Positions 11,761-22,112 of a stretch of DNA of 64,000 bases are shown one piece after another (the stretch's first letter is position 1; each line of letters begins with the position of its first letter). Location of the stretch: the NCBI GenBank assembly GCA_026419785.1, contig JAODTK010000267.1:62001-126000 (forward strand), in the 5' to 3' direction. The position numbers were made by a program, and so were the translations under genes. The notes under the pieces are model-generated. The model did not search any database, had not been told where the DNA came from, and was given only the letters and a program-made list of their open reading frames with translations. The DNA comes from Sclerodactyla briareus. Its lineage: Eukaryota; Echinodermata; Holothuroidea; Dendrochirotida; Sclerodactylidae.

Positions 11761-12239
11761 TCTTATCATGTCCTCCATTCCTACCATAGGCCATGTCGTA
11801 GGATTATCCATCGAGGGGCCCTTCCAATTGAGTTGGAAGGCTGCCGGCCAATTGACAATTTGCTTGACATCACTGTCAGGGAAATGTGTGCATTTTCGGG
11901 CATTTGATTCAAGGAATGGAGCCAGTCAGCAGACAATTTGGTCATTTTTCAGATTATTTCCGTTCAAAATTTCGTCCAAATTTCCTCATGTCTCACAGAA
12001 TTGTTTTCGCCCCGCCTCCGCGGCCTGTATATCCATACTCATCCTAAACCCACCATACTAATGTGCACGATCCCCTGCCCTGTTTTTTTTTCGTACATAT
12101 AGCTTTCATCTATCTATTAAAAATACACGTCAGGCTGGCAACGCCATCTGACAATAAGTCAGAAGTAGAATAAACTGTGTGCAGTGTTAAGAAAACGCAT
12201 TGATTCGCATTGTTGTAGTGGGGAGAGGGTGGGGGGTGG
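11761..12239. other. No recognisable gene
   Basis: A 113-codon + frame (11,720-12,061) starts in the last tandem copy and has no recognisable domain. Nothing else is supportable. Confidence 0.4.
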
Positions 12240-12668
12240 TTCAACATGATCAAGTCCTATAAACCAAAGTTCCCTCGTGGCCTACCTAGTATATGTTGTA
12301 CCACACTTGAAGATGACACGTATGGCAGAAAATCATATTTGTTCAAATCGCAAAGGTATTGTACACGGGGCCCACTGCTTTGTACATGTAACGGAAAAGA
12401 TGGGATACAGCGCCGCGCGCGCGATTCTTTTTTTTTTTTTTTTTTTTTGCATTTCGGCCTCTCAACCAAAAAATTTAAACAAATCTATTTATAATCAATA
12501 TGTGTTAGAACATTTTTTTTTTCTCGTACTGTAACACTGATTATAGGATTTTTCCGCCAGTCCCAAAATATTGGGGAGGGGGTTGATATTATGTCCCCCC
12601 ACCAGAAATATTGGGGGACATGTGCCCCCCGCCCCGCCCCCTTCCCCCCGTTATGAATCGCCGCCATG
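12240..12668 (-). repeat. Dispersed repeat, copy 2, inverted to the 6.8-8.0 kb material
   Basis: 12,541-12,668 is the reverse-complement partner of 6,767-6,890. Further left, CTTTTCCGTTACAT read on the minus strand near 12,390 also matches + strand sequence near 8,000, so a longer parent element is likely. A CG-alternating stretch (12,410-12,424) and a run of about 22 T (12,427-12,448) lie inside. The open frames here translate the T run and are not genes. Confidence 0.6.
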
Positions 12669-14013
12669 GTAGATCTATTTTTTAAGGAATCAAAATATGT
12701 CATGTAGGGCCCGCCTATGCATACGGTAGGCCTATGCCTAGATCAGTGTGTTCCTACAGCCTTAGAGACGCGGGTTTTGTGACGCTCGTAGGCCTATTTC
12801 GGGGTATGTTCTGTGGTTTATGGTGATGTTCCATCAAAGCAAAGGTCATAAGTTGGCGCGAAGCGAGGCAAAACACTTTAAAAACAATCAGGCCTAACAG
12901 ACCACCGGAAAAGGCCAGTTTGTACTGACTTAACCATGTTAACAAGGTTAATAAGGCGATGAAACACAATTGCTGCGATTCGTCCAAGAAACTTCCACAT
13001 AAACTACGGGTCGGGGAGGCCTGGCCAATGTGCAACCCCTCTCCAATGTTGAATGTGTGACGCCTAGTGTGCCACTCGAGCCAACATACAAATGCGTACA
13101 TTTTTATATACAGATGAAAATTCTTGAGTTTTTTTTTAGATATTCATCAAGTTGGTTAGGTATCCTTGAGGAATTTCATAAAACATCATAAGGAAACTTT
13201 GGGAAAGATCTTTTTCCAATACTATCAATCATGATCAAAAATCAAGTTGAATTGAGCATTTGAGTAGACTGAGTACACTTACGCAACGAAGGCCATCTTA
13301 TCGGAAACCGGGATACAACATTTCGTGCAAATATTGATCCAGGGACAGCCCTTAGCTCAAATCGTCTGGGGTGCGGACACATGACCTGTAAATCGGCAGG
13401 GGTCTCCGCACCCCGTCCGAAAAATATGGGGGTGCAGCAGCCCAGACCCCCTCCCCCCCTTCGCAGGGGGCCTGGTATGACGCTGGTGTTTGCATGAGGC
13501 TAAATTTCGTCTTAACACCATACTTCAAGGCTAGATGTGTGTTTATTGCGGAAGAAGAGTCTTGTCTGAGGCTTACAAATTGTTTCGTTAAATGACTGGG
13601 GAAGCCTCCACTCACATGGCCAGGCCACCACATTTACACACCTGCCGCGACTGGGAAAAAGGTTTCCTGTTTTTGGCCTATTGCGCACGAATGGTCGCGA
13701 AACGAAAGCAATATACTTGGTCCCTGTAGTTCGTACACCTAATGGATTCGTCATTCTTTTTCAGATTTCAAATAACACACATACCTAAATGCACCGCAAA
13801 TGGTACAGTAAGGTGGAGTGTGTCAACGTATAATATAGATCGATCGACTTTCCAAAGTTCATTGAATTCAAACTACGATCAAGAATTCCTAGCCCTCCGC
13901 TCGGCGTTTCGGTGACCTCCGTCCTGAACCAGACTAATACTGAACACGCGAACACTTGACCCTTTCACTCAAGTTTAGGCCACAATCCTGACAGTGAAGT
14001 TAGCCATAAGGTT
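12669..14013. other. Mostly featureless; poly-C repeat debris and one minus open frame
   Basis: A 115-codon minus frame (12,754-13,101) has a hydrophobic middle (ALLTLLTWL, GGLLGLIVFKVF) but no family I recognise. Around 13,380-13,470 a C/G-rich fragment resembles the poly-C dispersed repeats. I see no splice structure or gene to support. Confidence 0.4.
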
Positions 14014-14045
14014 GCCTAGCCTAGCCTACCTAGCCTAGCCTAAGT
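14014..14045. repeat. Short CCTAG minisatellite
   Basis: CCTAG-type units are repeated five to six times with small variations. Confidence 0.8.
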
Positions 14046-14049
14046 CTAA

Positions 14050-14977
14050 GTTGTGATATTACGTGACTGGATGAAGTTCGAATGATCAAACTATGAGCAC
14101 CAATAGAGCTTGAGCTCAAACCGCACATATACTACCAATACGAATGCACAATTATGCGATAATGATTCAAGATCATGATGCCAAGTAGGCATTTTTCGAC
14201 AATGAACCTATTGTGCCCATGTACTGATTTTTGTAACCTTGATCTTCATATGGCCAAAGCTGTCTTAGCAGTCAATAAACATTCCATATGATGGGCCCCA
14301 GGGCCAACACTATGGCTTGGGTCCTACATCCCTGAGCACCCTGAAGGTTACAGCTATTAGACCATTATGATGAACATCAGTACTGTTGCAACAGAATTTG
14401 TAGGCGATACAAGATTTTGCGGTATGTCAGGATATAGGACCCTAGAGCCCAAACTTTCCCGAACACCCCAAATGGCCCTCTATCCAAGGGCCATTGCCTG
14501 TAGTTTCGAAGAAATCTTTCGAAACTTGTGAGAGGAGATGCATTTCAAGTACCATTGTGTGAAAATCATAAAGGGGACTCGGGCCGAAGTAGGACCTTGG
14601 ACAAAAACAAATTGGACCAAAAAAAAGGTATGGCTGTTAAACCCTCATTATGACCTCTCTAATGCTATTGTCCTTGACTTTAGGTTGTCATGGGTGACCC
14701 TTCAGTCATGAACTTTAGTATGACCAAGTTTGTCAAGATCCATCACAAAACCGAAAAAGGACAAGTAACAGATGGGATAGTACTGTCACACATTTTTTGT
14801 TCTACTTTGGTGTGCATTGTGCTATAACAAAGGTTAAACAGAACCATTTAGGGCATTATTGGTTGAGAAAGGTGAGTTTGTGTACAAACTACGTCGAACA
14901 GCTTTGACACGACGCCGACATGATATGGCTCTCAAATTGAGTGTAATAGATATTTAAGGAGGTCTGTAAAACAAAAT
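14050..14977. other. No gene; faint diverged repeat
   Basis: Blocks such as AAGGTTACAGCTATTAGACC (about 14,344) and AAGGTATGGCTGTTAAACCC (about 14,625) recur with change, suggesting an old tandem or dispersed repeat. No open frame of interest is present. Confidence 0.4.
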
Positions 14978-14985
14978 GCTGGGCT

Positions 14986-15380
14986 CAGGGGCGTAAATAT
15001 GGGGGGTGTCACCCCCTGAGATTTTGAAAAGTCGGTCCGTAGCGGCAAAAAGTCGTCATCTGAGCGGGCCAAACCGATTTTTAAGGAACCTTGAATAGAC
15101 CCCCGAGGATGAATGTTCGTGAACGAAGAATGACATAAAAACTGTAACAAATGTACCGTTGTACGAAGCCACCTACGGAAAGATTGGCCACCTACGCCCC
15201 CCCCCTCCCCCCCCCCCCCCCCCCCCCCCCCCTCCTCCTCGTCGTGAACATCACCACGGGTCGCCGAAACAAACCTGGGAAAATTACAAAATAGTGAATC
15301 AACAAAGTCAGTCTCAGACAGACCACTGTCGGTCCCAAACAGTTCACACCCCATTGAAAAATTGTGTATTTACGCCCCTG
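14986..15380. mobile_element. hAT MITE, 395 bp, with 8-bp target duplication
   Basis: The ends are a 14-bp perfect inverted repeat: CAGGGGCGTAAATA at 14,986-14,999 and its reverse complement at 15,367-15,380. They are flanked by an identical 8-bp direct repeat, GCTGGGCT, at 14,978-14,985 and 15,381-15,388. An 8-bp target duplication plus CAGGG ends is diagnostic of the hAT superfamily. At 395 bp it has no room for a transposase, so it is a non-autonomous copy that must have been moved in trans. Inside is a C-rich block with a C26 run (15,207-15,232); open frames read there are homopolymer artefacts. The intact duplication suggests a fairly recent insertion. Confidence 0.9.
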
Positions 15381-15388
15381 GCTGGGCT

Positions 15389-15948
15389 GCAACAAGGCAC
15401 CCCTAGCGTATAGAACTGAGATAACACCATAATGCTACACACTCATCCTCGCGATAAAATAGTGAACATATAAGGGAGTCGATTTTGGATGGAAGGGTGT
15501 CACGCGACTAATCGTGTGCATGAAGAGTTTCCACTTTGAGGTGAGGTGACCTGTAATCATAAGGACCCTGAAGTCATTAGGATTGGTTATACGTATTACT
15601 TTTACGCTATTTCAAGTGAGAAAGAATTTCCATTTGTGTTCTCTAGCACACACTTTGAATTTCTGTTAAAGCTCTTTCAATCTCTGAGAAAATGCGCATT
15701 AATTTGTGAATTAGAACAAGCTTTGAGACTTGGAACCAAGCAGCAAAATTTGGAGGGGCATGCCTTAGGTCAAACGTGACATGTCGTTTGTGCAACACAC
15801 GCAAACCGCTGTAGAGGTCAAACACGTACGCGCGCGTACTATTAAACAGCAATTCCTAAACATTAAAATGATTTAAAATGTCCCGGTAATAATTAGACAC
15901 GGAGCCGAACTGCATAACAAATCCTAAAGAGCTACTAAAAAAAATCGT
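15389..15948. other. No recognisable gene
   Basis: A 77-codon + frame (15,546-15,779) lies here without a recognisable motif. An A8 run at 15,937-15,944 is the putative Pol III terminator (T8 on the minus strand) of the tRNA-like unit. Confidence 0.4.
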
Positions 15949-16018
15949 GTTCGGCGGGGATCTCGAACCCGGGACGCGAACGTCAGCGCTCGAGAGTGTA
16001 CCACTACACTACGAGAAA
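15949..16018 (-). pseudogene. tRNA-like pseudogene or tRNA-derived SINE head
   Basis: On the minus strand a perfect A box, TAGTGTAGTGG (16,001-16,011), is followed by a B-box-like GGTTCGAGATC (15,959-15,969) at tRNA-like spacing. The sequence then reads CCCCGCCGAA and ends with T8 a few bases on, a Pol III terminator. The T loop has one extra base compared with GTTCGANNC, the anticodon stem pairs only with a six-base loop, and the acceptor stem pairs at about five of seven positions. It is therefore a decayed tRNA gene, a tRNA-derived SINE, or a true tRNA with sequencing errors. I do not assign an amino acid. Confidence 0.5.
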
Positions 16019-16785
16019 TGACAACGTGAGTGTTGGTCATTGTTGTTTTAGGTAGGCCTTCTGTTGGCTTACAAACCGAATCGCTGCGTGTCTTTTTATT
16101 CTGACTTTGTTCACCGCGTATCAGCCTCATTTACTCATATGTGCAGGATGACCCTTAACCACTTGGTGATTTCCTAAAACCGAGGGTTTTCACCTGGGGG
16201 ACGCGTCCCACCGGTGGGACATCGTGCAATTTATGGTGGGACGTGAGCTGTCCCAAGTCCCACAGAAAAAAAAAATGTCAAAATGATACATTTTTAATAC
16301 ATCAGAATGATGTGCGATACATGAAATAGGGCCGTGTGCAGTGAATGTTGTGATCAACCAAACACGACAATACTGTGCGCAGGGTAACTTGACAGTATGT
16401 GTGTATTTTCGGGGATGGGGAGTTTCCGCCTCAGTCCGTCCGTCAACGTGATGACAGGGAGGGGGGTGTCAAAAAAATTCAAGCCATTCTGCTGAAAACA
16501 ATTAAGAAAGACATTTCCCCAGAACTTAGCAATAAACACGGTTTCAGGCGGGAAATAATGCGAACGGCATAGCCAGAGTAGTACAGGCGAGAGTAGAGAG
16601 CAGCCCCCCCCCCCCACAGTTTTTTTTTTAGATCGAAAATTCTGGCAGAAAACACTTACCAAACTCGGGCAACAGAGTTTTAAAACTGGTTGAGGATTCC
16701 CTAATGCAAAAGTGGAAATATTGTCTGAAATTTGTAGTAATGGCCGAAAATTTGATAATTTGCCCCATTGAAGTGTCAAATTTTT
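16019..16785. other. No recognisable gene; poly-C tract
   Basis: A C12 run lies at 16,604-16,615, followed by nine T. A palindromic GTCCCACCGGTGGGAC lies near 16,205. The minus frames 16,354-16,779 and 16,628-16,855 have no recognisable domain. Confidence 0.4.
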
Positions 16786-17124
16786 GCGCGCTTCGCGCGC
16801 AGTGTGTGTTGATGGTCTGCTTCATACTGCACGAGCTGCAGTCGAAATCGGGCATTGTTTATAGGGTTCGGGCAGAATTTTTTGGTGTTCCAATTGAAAG
16901 GGTACCGCGTACGTGGTTAGCGGGGTCGAGTAATTACTGAACGCCCAATTTACGGAAGTATTGCACCAAATGCATCGAGGACGTTTCAATGTTCGAAATT
17001 TTCCAAAGGGGAGGGGGACACCCCCTCCCCTTAGACCCCTCCTCCATATCGGTATCCATTACCAGATCAGTCGACAAAACATAATCTCTACACCCCCCAA
17101 TCATCACCCTTCGCTACGCCCCTG
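16786..17124. repeat. CGCGCTTCGCGCG hairpin and poly-C repeat, copy 2
   Basis: GCGCGCTTCGCGCGC (16,786-16,800) is a perfect stem-loop with six-base arms and a three-base loop. 16,996-17,124 repeats the block order of 9,551-9,677 and ends in ACGCCCCTG, an hAT-like terminus when reverse-complemented. A close hairpin relative lies near 8,329, next to the other poly-C repeat, so hairpin and C tract probably belong to one repeat family. Confidence 0.6.
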
Positions 17125-17302
17125 CGTGACGGTGCAGGTGCGTGAAACTATAGGGGACGTGCTCCTAACAAATATAAACTGCACCATTTCAAGTGTTTTA
17201 TCATTTTTCTACTCATGCGCTTCAATCTAATAATGGTGGGACGTGATACGATCATGAATGCTAATTTGGAGACGACAACCATAGAAGGTTGAAAACCCTG
17301 AC

Positions 17303-17437
17303 CTGAACAAACGCCTGTGCGACCTCGTTCTGCTCGCTGTCGAGCTGAATCATGGCGGTACTTGTGGGCGGCTCGACGTCAACGTTAATTGCGCAATCGG
17401 ACATTCTCTCTTTCATTAAATTACGGGAAACGGCCAT
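17303..17437 (-). CDS. Possible first coding exon, unrecognised protein
   Basis: On the minus strand an ATG at 17,437 sits in an excellent initiation context (AAACATGG) and opens 45 codons without a stop. The reading starts MAVSRNLMKERMSDCAINV and later has TSTAMIQLDSEQNEV. It ends in CAG followed by GTCAGG (17,297-17,302), a usable but not ideal 5' splice site. If not spliced, the frame stops about a dozen codons later. The acidic-polar composition and the raised CpG content around it look like a gene start rather than repeat. I do not recognise the protein and cannot find the next exon. It is below the size at which chance can be excluded. Confidence 0.33.
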
Positions 17438-18189
17438 GTTTGCTGGGAAATTACTTTATTGGTCTGATTTAGAATTGTTTTAGACAACCTCCAACCAGGT
17501 TTTGGCTAACGTTAGATAGATATTCTTTTTTATTTGCCCATTGAAGAGCTCATAGTTTTCCTGAACGCCTGCGGCGATACCAAACAAGCCGTAATATGCC
17601 TGCGCATAGCCGAAACGGTGGCTTCGGTCAATTTTTAGGCTTCAAATGCATCATTTCTTCGATAAATTCTCATTTTCGGTGTTGTAAATGTTGATCGAAA
17701 ACATATTGTAGCGACAGACTATAGAATTAGATTGTACAAGACTACAAAATTCACAGACCGAGTAAATAGCAAGCGAATTCATCGTTCGTAAAAATCAAAT
17801 CAGAGTGCAGAACGTGGTTTCAGTTAAAAACAGGTAATGGCCTCCGATCCGGCTTCTTAGATTTACTTATGGGCGAAGAAGCTTGGAAGGTTATATAAAG
17901 TCTTCGTCGCTTTGCCCACAATGTTGTCATGTGTAGCAAGGAAGGGACCAAAAATATTCTTAGATCAATGTATTTTATATCTTAAGTGAAATGGCAATCT
18001 TTCATCACGTCAAGGAATGTACTTGTGGAGATGAAGAAAAGCATTTACACATCACAGGATGGAAAGCGACTGCGTCAAGACTACAGAAATGTAACTATCG
18101 CACTTGAACGAGTCACGACTACAATACAATTAGCGATTTCATCGCACGTAAAAACGGTTGTGACATGTGTGGTGGCAAGTATGCAATAT
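17438..18189. other. Possible promoter side of the minus-strand exon; otherwise empty
   Basis: CpG-containing sequence upstream (to the right) of the putative exon. It includes CCTGCGCATAG near 17,599, which resembles half of an NRF-1-type site. A 90-codon + frame (17,986-18,258) runs into the neighbouring MITE and is not a gene. Confidence 0.25.
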
Positions 18190-18625
18190 CCCAGCAAACG
18201 CGAAACGTTTTCGAAACATGTTTCCTCTATGTTTTTGAAAACGTTTTATGTTGAGTAACAGGAATGTTACGGAAACGTTTCCATACCATTCCAAAAATGT
18301 TTTTGGGAAAATATTCTAGAAACATTTCAATTTCACTAAAAATTACAGAGTTACAGCAAACCTAGGAAAAAAAATGCTAATATAATATACTACGACAACA
18401 CTAACATAACTTAAATCCGGTTTGGCGCAATCGTTTGCCGCCAAAACCTTTTCAAAACACTTTCAGAAATTGTTGGAAATGTTTTCAAAACGTTTCTTCA
18501 AAACGTTTTGTGAAACGTTCTGGAAAAATTCTCCTAACCTTCTTGTTACTCAACGAAAAACGTTTTCGAAAACAATCAGCGAAACATGTTTAAAATGTTT
18601 TAAAAACGGTTTTGTGTTTGAAGGG
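18190..18625. mobile_element. Foldback MITE rich in AACGTTTT, 436 bp
   Basis: The left side (from CCCAGCAAACGCG at 18,190) and the reverse complement of the right side (from CCCTTCAAACAC ending at 18,625) align for roughly 80-100 bases. Shared blocks include AACATGTTTC, TTTTxGAAAACGTTTT and GTTGAGTAACAxGAAxGTTA. The interior is full of further AAACGTTT/AACGTTTT palindromes. No coding capacity and no clear target duplication are visible. The single + frame here (18,422-18,679) merely translates the repeat. Confidence 0.75.
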
Positions 18626-18839
18626 ATGTCTGACACTGGAATAACACTATTTCACAAGTTTGCATGGTACGGTATGTAGAGAAGAACCAAGAAGAGATAA
18701 CGGTATAAAAAATATTCACATGAAAAACATTTGGGTGTGGCTCTGAAACACGGCTCGTAGGATGCACCCCAATGCATATAAATAAAATTGTATATAGACC
18801 CTACACCTAGTTGAATTTAACTATAAGGAATGAACTATG

Positions 18840-19189
18840 AAGATGTTATCGTCTGTCATCTGCAACCTAATAAGTGGGCAACGGGGATCTGTCATTTGTT
18901 GGCTGTACATAGAGTATATAGAAATTGCACGGAAACGGTACCCTGGGGAACACCAATACTACAAAGAAGAACATCTGATTGTTACTACGACTGATACTGA
19001 TACGAATAAATTGAGATATTCAGGTTCCCAATTTACCAACGTACATGGGATAGAATTTGCTTTGAGGAGGCCTGCTAAAATATGGGGCTTTATAGTATTG
19101 GAGGCAAAAAAGAAATCGAAGAACATAATACTAGCTGATTTTCTTTTAATCAAATCTAGAATTTCACGGTGAGAACATAGTCGGACCAA
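18840..19189 (-). pseudogene. Non-LTR retrotransposon reverse transcriptase fragment (CR1/Jockey-like)
   Basis: The minus strand reads KRKSASIMFFDFFFASNTIK, then PHILAGLLKANSIPCTLVNW, then FVSVSVVVT, and in a shifted frame GVPQGTV (18,937-18,954) followed by FLYTL. These correspond to the FDFxKAFDxIxH..L..L, LVNW and GVPQGSVLGP blocks of LINE reverse transcriptases. The catalytic (Y/F)ADD region should follow at about 18,850 but is unreadable. This is an isolated ~350-bp piece of an old LINE. The clade is uncertain. Confidence 0.7.
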
Positions 19190-19451
19190 TGTGTATAAAA
19201 AACATCTTCCGTATTACGATCTCAACTGTAAGTTTTCGTTAGGAAGTTGAAGGCCCAGGACGTAGATCGTTCTTAGTAGTTATGATGGTTTCTTTGGCAG
19301 TGGTATTACACAGGATTGTTTCCAAATGTGAGATATGCACTGGAAGAAGTTGTATTTTGTGACTTTTCACCTAGTTGAATCAAGTGGTTGAGGTAGCCAA
19401 CAATGCCAAAATAGTGAAAATCAGCAGGGAAAAATTTGCGCAAAAATATCA

Positions 19452-19616
19452 CCCCCCCCCCCCCCCCACACACACACACCTAAATTTCACAGATTCGAAC
19501 GTGTTCAGCTATTCCAAACTTGAGATATCTGCGAAAGGACATAAAAAAAACCTGGTGGACATGCAAACGCACGTACGTCCACACAGGCACACACGTACAC
19601 GCACACACACACAAAC
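19452..19616. repeat. (C)n and (CA)n microsatellites
   Basis: C16 (19,452-19,467) runs into (CA)n to 19,479. A second imperfect CA tract lies at 19,571-19,616. The frames that cross them translate to Pro- and His/Thr-rich artefacts. Confidence 0.9.
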
Positions 19617-19919
19617 GTTTCTTAGCACAGCTCATCGCTGGACCACTAAGCACTCAAATCATGGGTACCCCACGAGTCTCTCAAATCTCACCCACCACAA
19701 TCGTTAATAGAAATGGAATGGCGACTGGCAAGAGTGAATACAGGCAAACTGACTGCGATATTTATTCAAGCCCTCCTGGCATCATTCCCCTTCAGCTCAA
19801 TATGGAGATGGGGTAATTAACTAACAAGAACATGCCAAATGACTACTATCATTTTCCTTGCTCCAGTCTATCCCAGCCGGAGTGTCCAGCGGGACAGTCG
19901 ATATGACATTAGAAAACTT

Positions 19920-20092
19920 GGGGGGTTTTACTTTTGTCCCCGATGGGGTCCTAGGGAGGATCTTACTCTTGTACCTGGTAGGGTCTTACTTTTGTACCAG
20001 GTGGGGTTATATAGGGCGGATCTTACTTTCGTACCTGGTGGTGTCTTATGGGGGTCTTACTTTCGTACCTGGTAGGGTCTTAGGGGGTCCTT
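19920..20092. repeat. Minisatellite with GTACCTGGTAGGGTCTTACT-type units
   Basis: About five variable units of 25-40 bases each contain TCTTACTTTYGTACCTGGT and GGGGTC blocks. Confidence 0.8.
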
Positions 20093-20107
20093 TTTCATGT
20101 ATGTGTA

Positions 20108-21376
20108 CACGAATGCGAGTCAACTCGCCGCAAAACAAACTCGCCGCAGACACACTCGCCGCACGTCAAACTCGCCGCATGTCAATCTCGCCACACGTCA
20201 AACTCGCCACAGATAGAACAAGGTCTACGTCATAAATGTGCGTGGACCGGAGTTCGTCATTCAACTGATCGTTCGTAGGCCCTACTGTGAAAATTCTTCT
20301 GAAATTAGTAGGTAGGCCTACAGCGAGTAGCTTATAATTTGGATAATGTTTTGTCAGGTTCACTTCTAATTAATAGAAGAATAAGAGGGGGTTGCTGACA
20401 AATTACGAACAAAATAATAAAGGCCGGTAGCCCGTTCGATATTGGTCCGACTTTGACTTTCACTGGCCAGGAGTCCAGGACATCTTAAACACTTAGCGAA
20501 TTCTATCGTGGCTGACGGAGAAGAACTGGTTGAAGGAGCAGCACAGTAGGTGCAATCATCCGTCCACCGAATTCCAGACTAAGGATCAAACAAACCGTTA
20601 CATATTGTGTATGCCATGGATTGCATATCTAATATGACCACCTCATCACGCACTGACAGCCGTCGATGATATCAATTGACTTTCATTCCCTCACCTATCG
20701 AATTCAATTTGGGCTAAAGAGGGATTATCGGCTGAGGAGTCCGGACAATATACGTGCAATTATCAGTCCATAGAGTTCTGGAGTAGGACGTAGCCAGCCT
20801 ACCGATTCGGGCATTTCTCCCATTGTGTGTCATACATAAATCGTGCCTAGAGAATCTCCGAAATATAGCCCCACATTTACAAAGTAATAGTATTTTTAAT
20901 TTATAAAAATGTTTTTTGATTTTTAAAATTTCATTATCTGCACTAAATAATTTTTGATAGGTCTCCTGTCAAAGGAGGTCTCTCTGCAAGATCTTCCAGG
21001 CATATCGTTGGGATACCTTACTGTCATATATTCAGTCAAACAAAACGTCAGCGACCACTTGGTGCAGTGTCGTAGTAAATGATCCACTTGGATTTTTTTA
21101 GCCACAATACCGTTACAATACACCGGTAAATGAATTACTATTATCCAGTAAATTGTGACTTGAAATCAATGTTTAGTATTGGTAGTGTTGTCGTACATCT
21201 TTCACAACTACCTTGGTAAAAACAAATATATAGTAGGGGAGTCTTTTACATCATTAATATACATGTTTTTGACCCGCGGCGAGTTCAACATGCGGCGAGT
21301 TTGACGTGCGGCGAGTTATACCTGCGGCGAGTGGTCGCGGCGAGTTCACTTGCGGCGAGTTGATCTGTTTCCGTGC
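20108..21376. mobile_element. Element with inverted ends built from a 15-bp motif array
   Basis: The left end (20,121-20,213) has six copies of ACTCGCCGC (the last two ACTCGCCAC-like) separated by 5-8 variable bases. The right end (21,276-21,363) has six copies of the reverse complement, GCGGCGAGT. Reverse-complemented, the right array aligns with the left one (TCAACTCGCCGCAA first, CACGTCAAACTCGCCGCATG later), and CACGAA/CACGGAA lies outside both. So ~1.27 kb is bounded by inverted repeats that are themselves short-motif arrays, as in some foldback or subterminal-repeat DNA transposons. The interior holds a diverged duplication (GTGCAATCATCCGTCCA at about 20,550; GTGCAATTATCAGTCCA at about 20,754) and no open reading frame of note. 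The superfamily is unknown. Confidence 0.7.
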
Positions 21377-22065
21377 AGACCCCTTAGCGAGACAGCTGTT
21401 CTATCAGTAGGCCTCTCCAGCTGCCATTATTATGGGCCTGCAGGGAGTACCTGGCATACATAAGCGTACTGCTATTGGATTTTATATATATAGAGGTAGA
21501 ATAAATTTTCCCTCCATGGGTATTCCGTGATATTTATTGAGAGAGGCCTTGCTTAGGTGGGTTTCATTTCTCAAATGAGCTTGTGCTACGAACACATTTA
21601 TGGTCATTGGCAATGAAACACATCACTCCAGAAACCCCTAAAGAATCTGGTCCTTGTCGACGGCTGGTGATGTGAGTAGTGTTATATCCCTATAATCCTA
21701 GGAATGTTCATGTCCAGTAACTGACATTTCCTTTTAATGGCAAATAGACAGCTTGATATTCCGTTACGTAGGCATGTGTATTTCGGTATGTATGTAAGGA
21801 TGTAACTCCATACAAGCGCTCGGCCGTGACATGGGTGATTCTATTATGATTAACATCAGCTGCTGGCTAACTGCAGTTGATGGCCGCGCGCGGGATTACT
21901 CTGCTTCAAATGTTGAATCTACTCATTCTGTGCTACCATTTTCGCAGGAGTATACGGTTTACCATTCCATGTTATGGAAAGATAAGAATAGCATCGACTA
22001 ACCGCGCCGTACTTTAATGTCTCCGCCTGATCTTTGTTCAGGAAAAAATATGATGGTTTCTTCGT
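21377..22065. other. No recognisable gene
   Basis: Unique-looking non-coding sequence with no motif I can support. Confidence 0.5.
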
Positions 22066-22112
22066 CGTGTGTGTGTGTGTGCGTGCGTGTGCGTGTGTGT
22101 GCGTGTGAGTGT
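22066..22112. repeat. (GT)n microsatellite
   Basis: GT/GC-alternating tract. Open frames in either direction here are artefacts. Confidence 0.95.

Noticed and set aside
15159..15413. Poly-Pro and poly-Gly open frames (also at 35,209-35,611 and 52,404-52,788)
   Set aside because: Homopolymer C/G tracts translated; no coding evidence.
20121..21363. CRISPR-like arrays of ACTCGCCGC / GCGGCGAGT
   Set aside because: Repeats of ~9 bases with 5-8-base gaps in a eukaryotic sequence, and mirrored at two ends; no spacers of CRISPR size and no cas genes.
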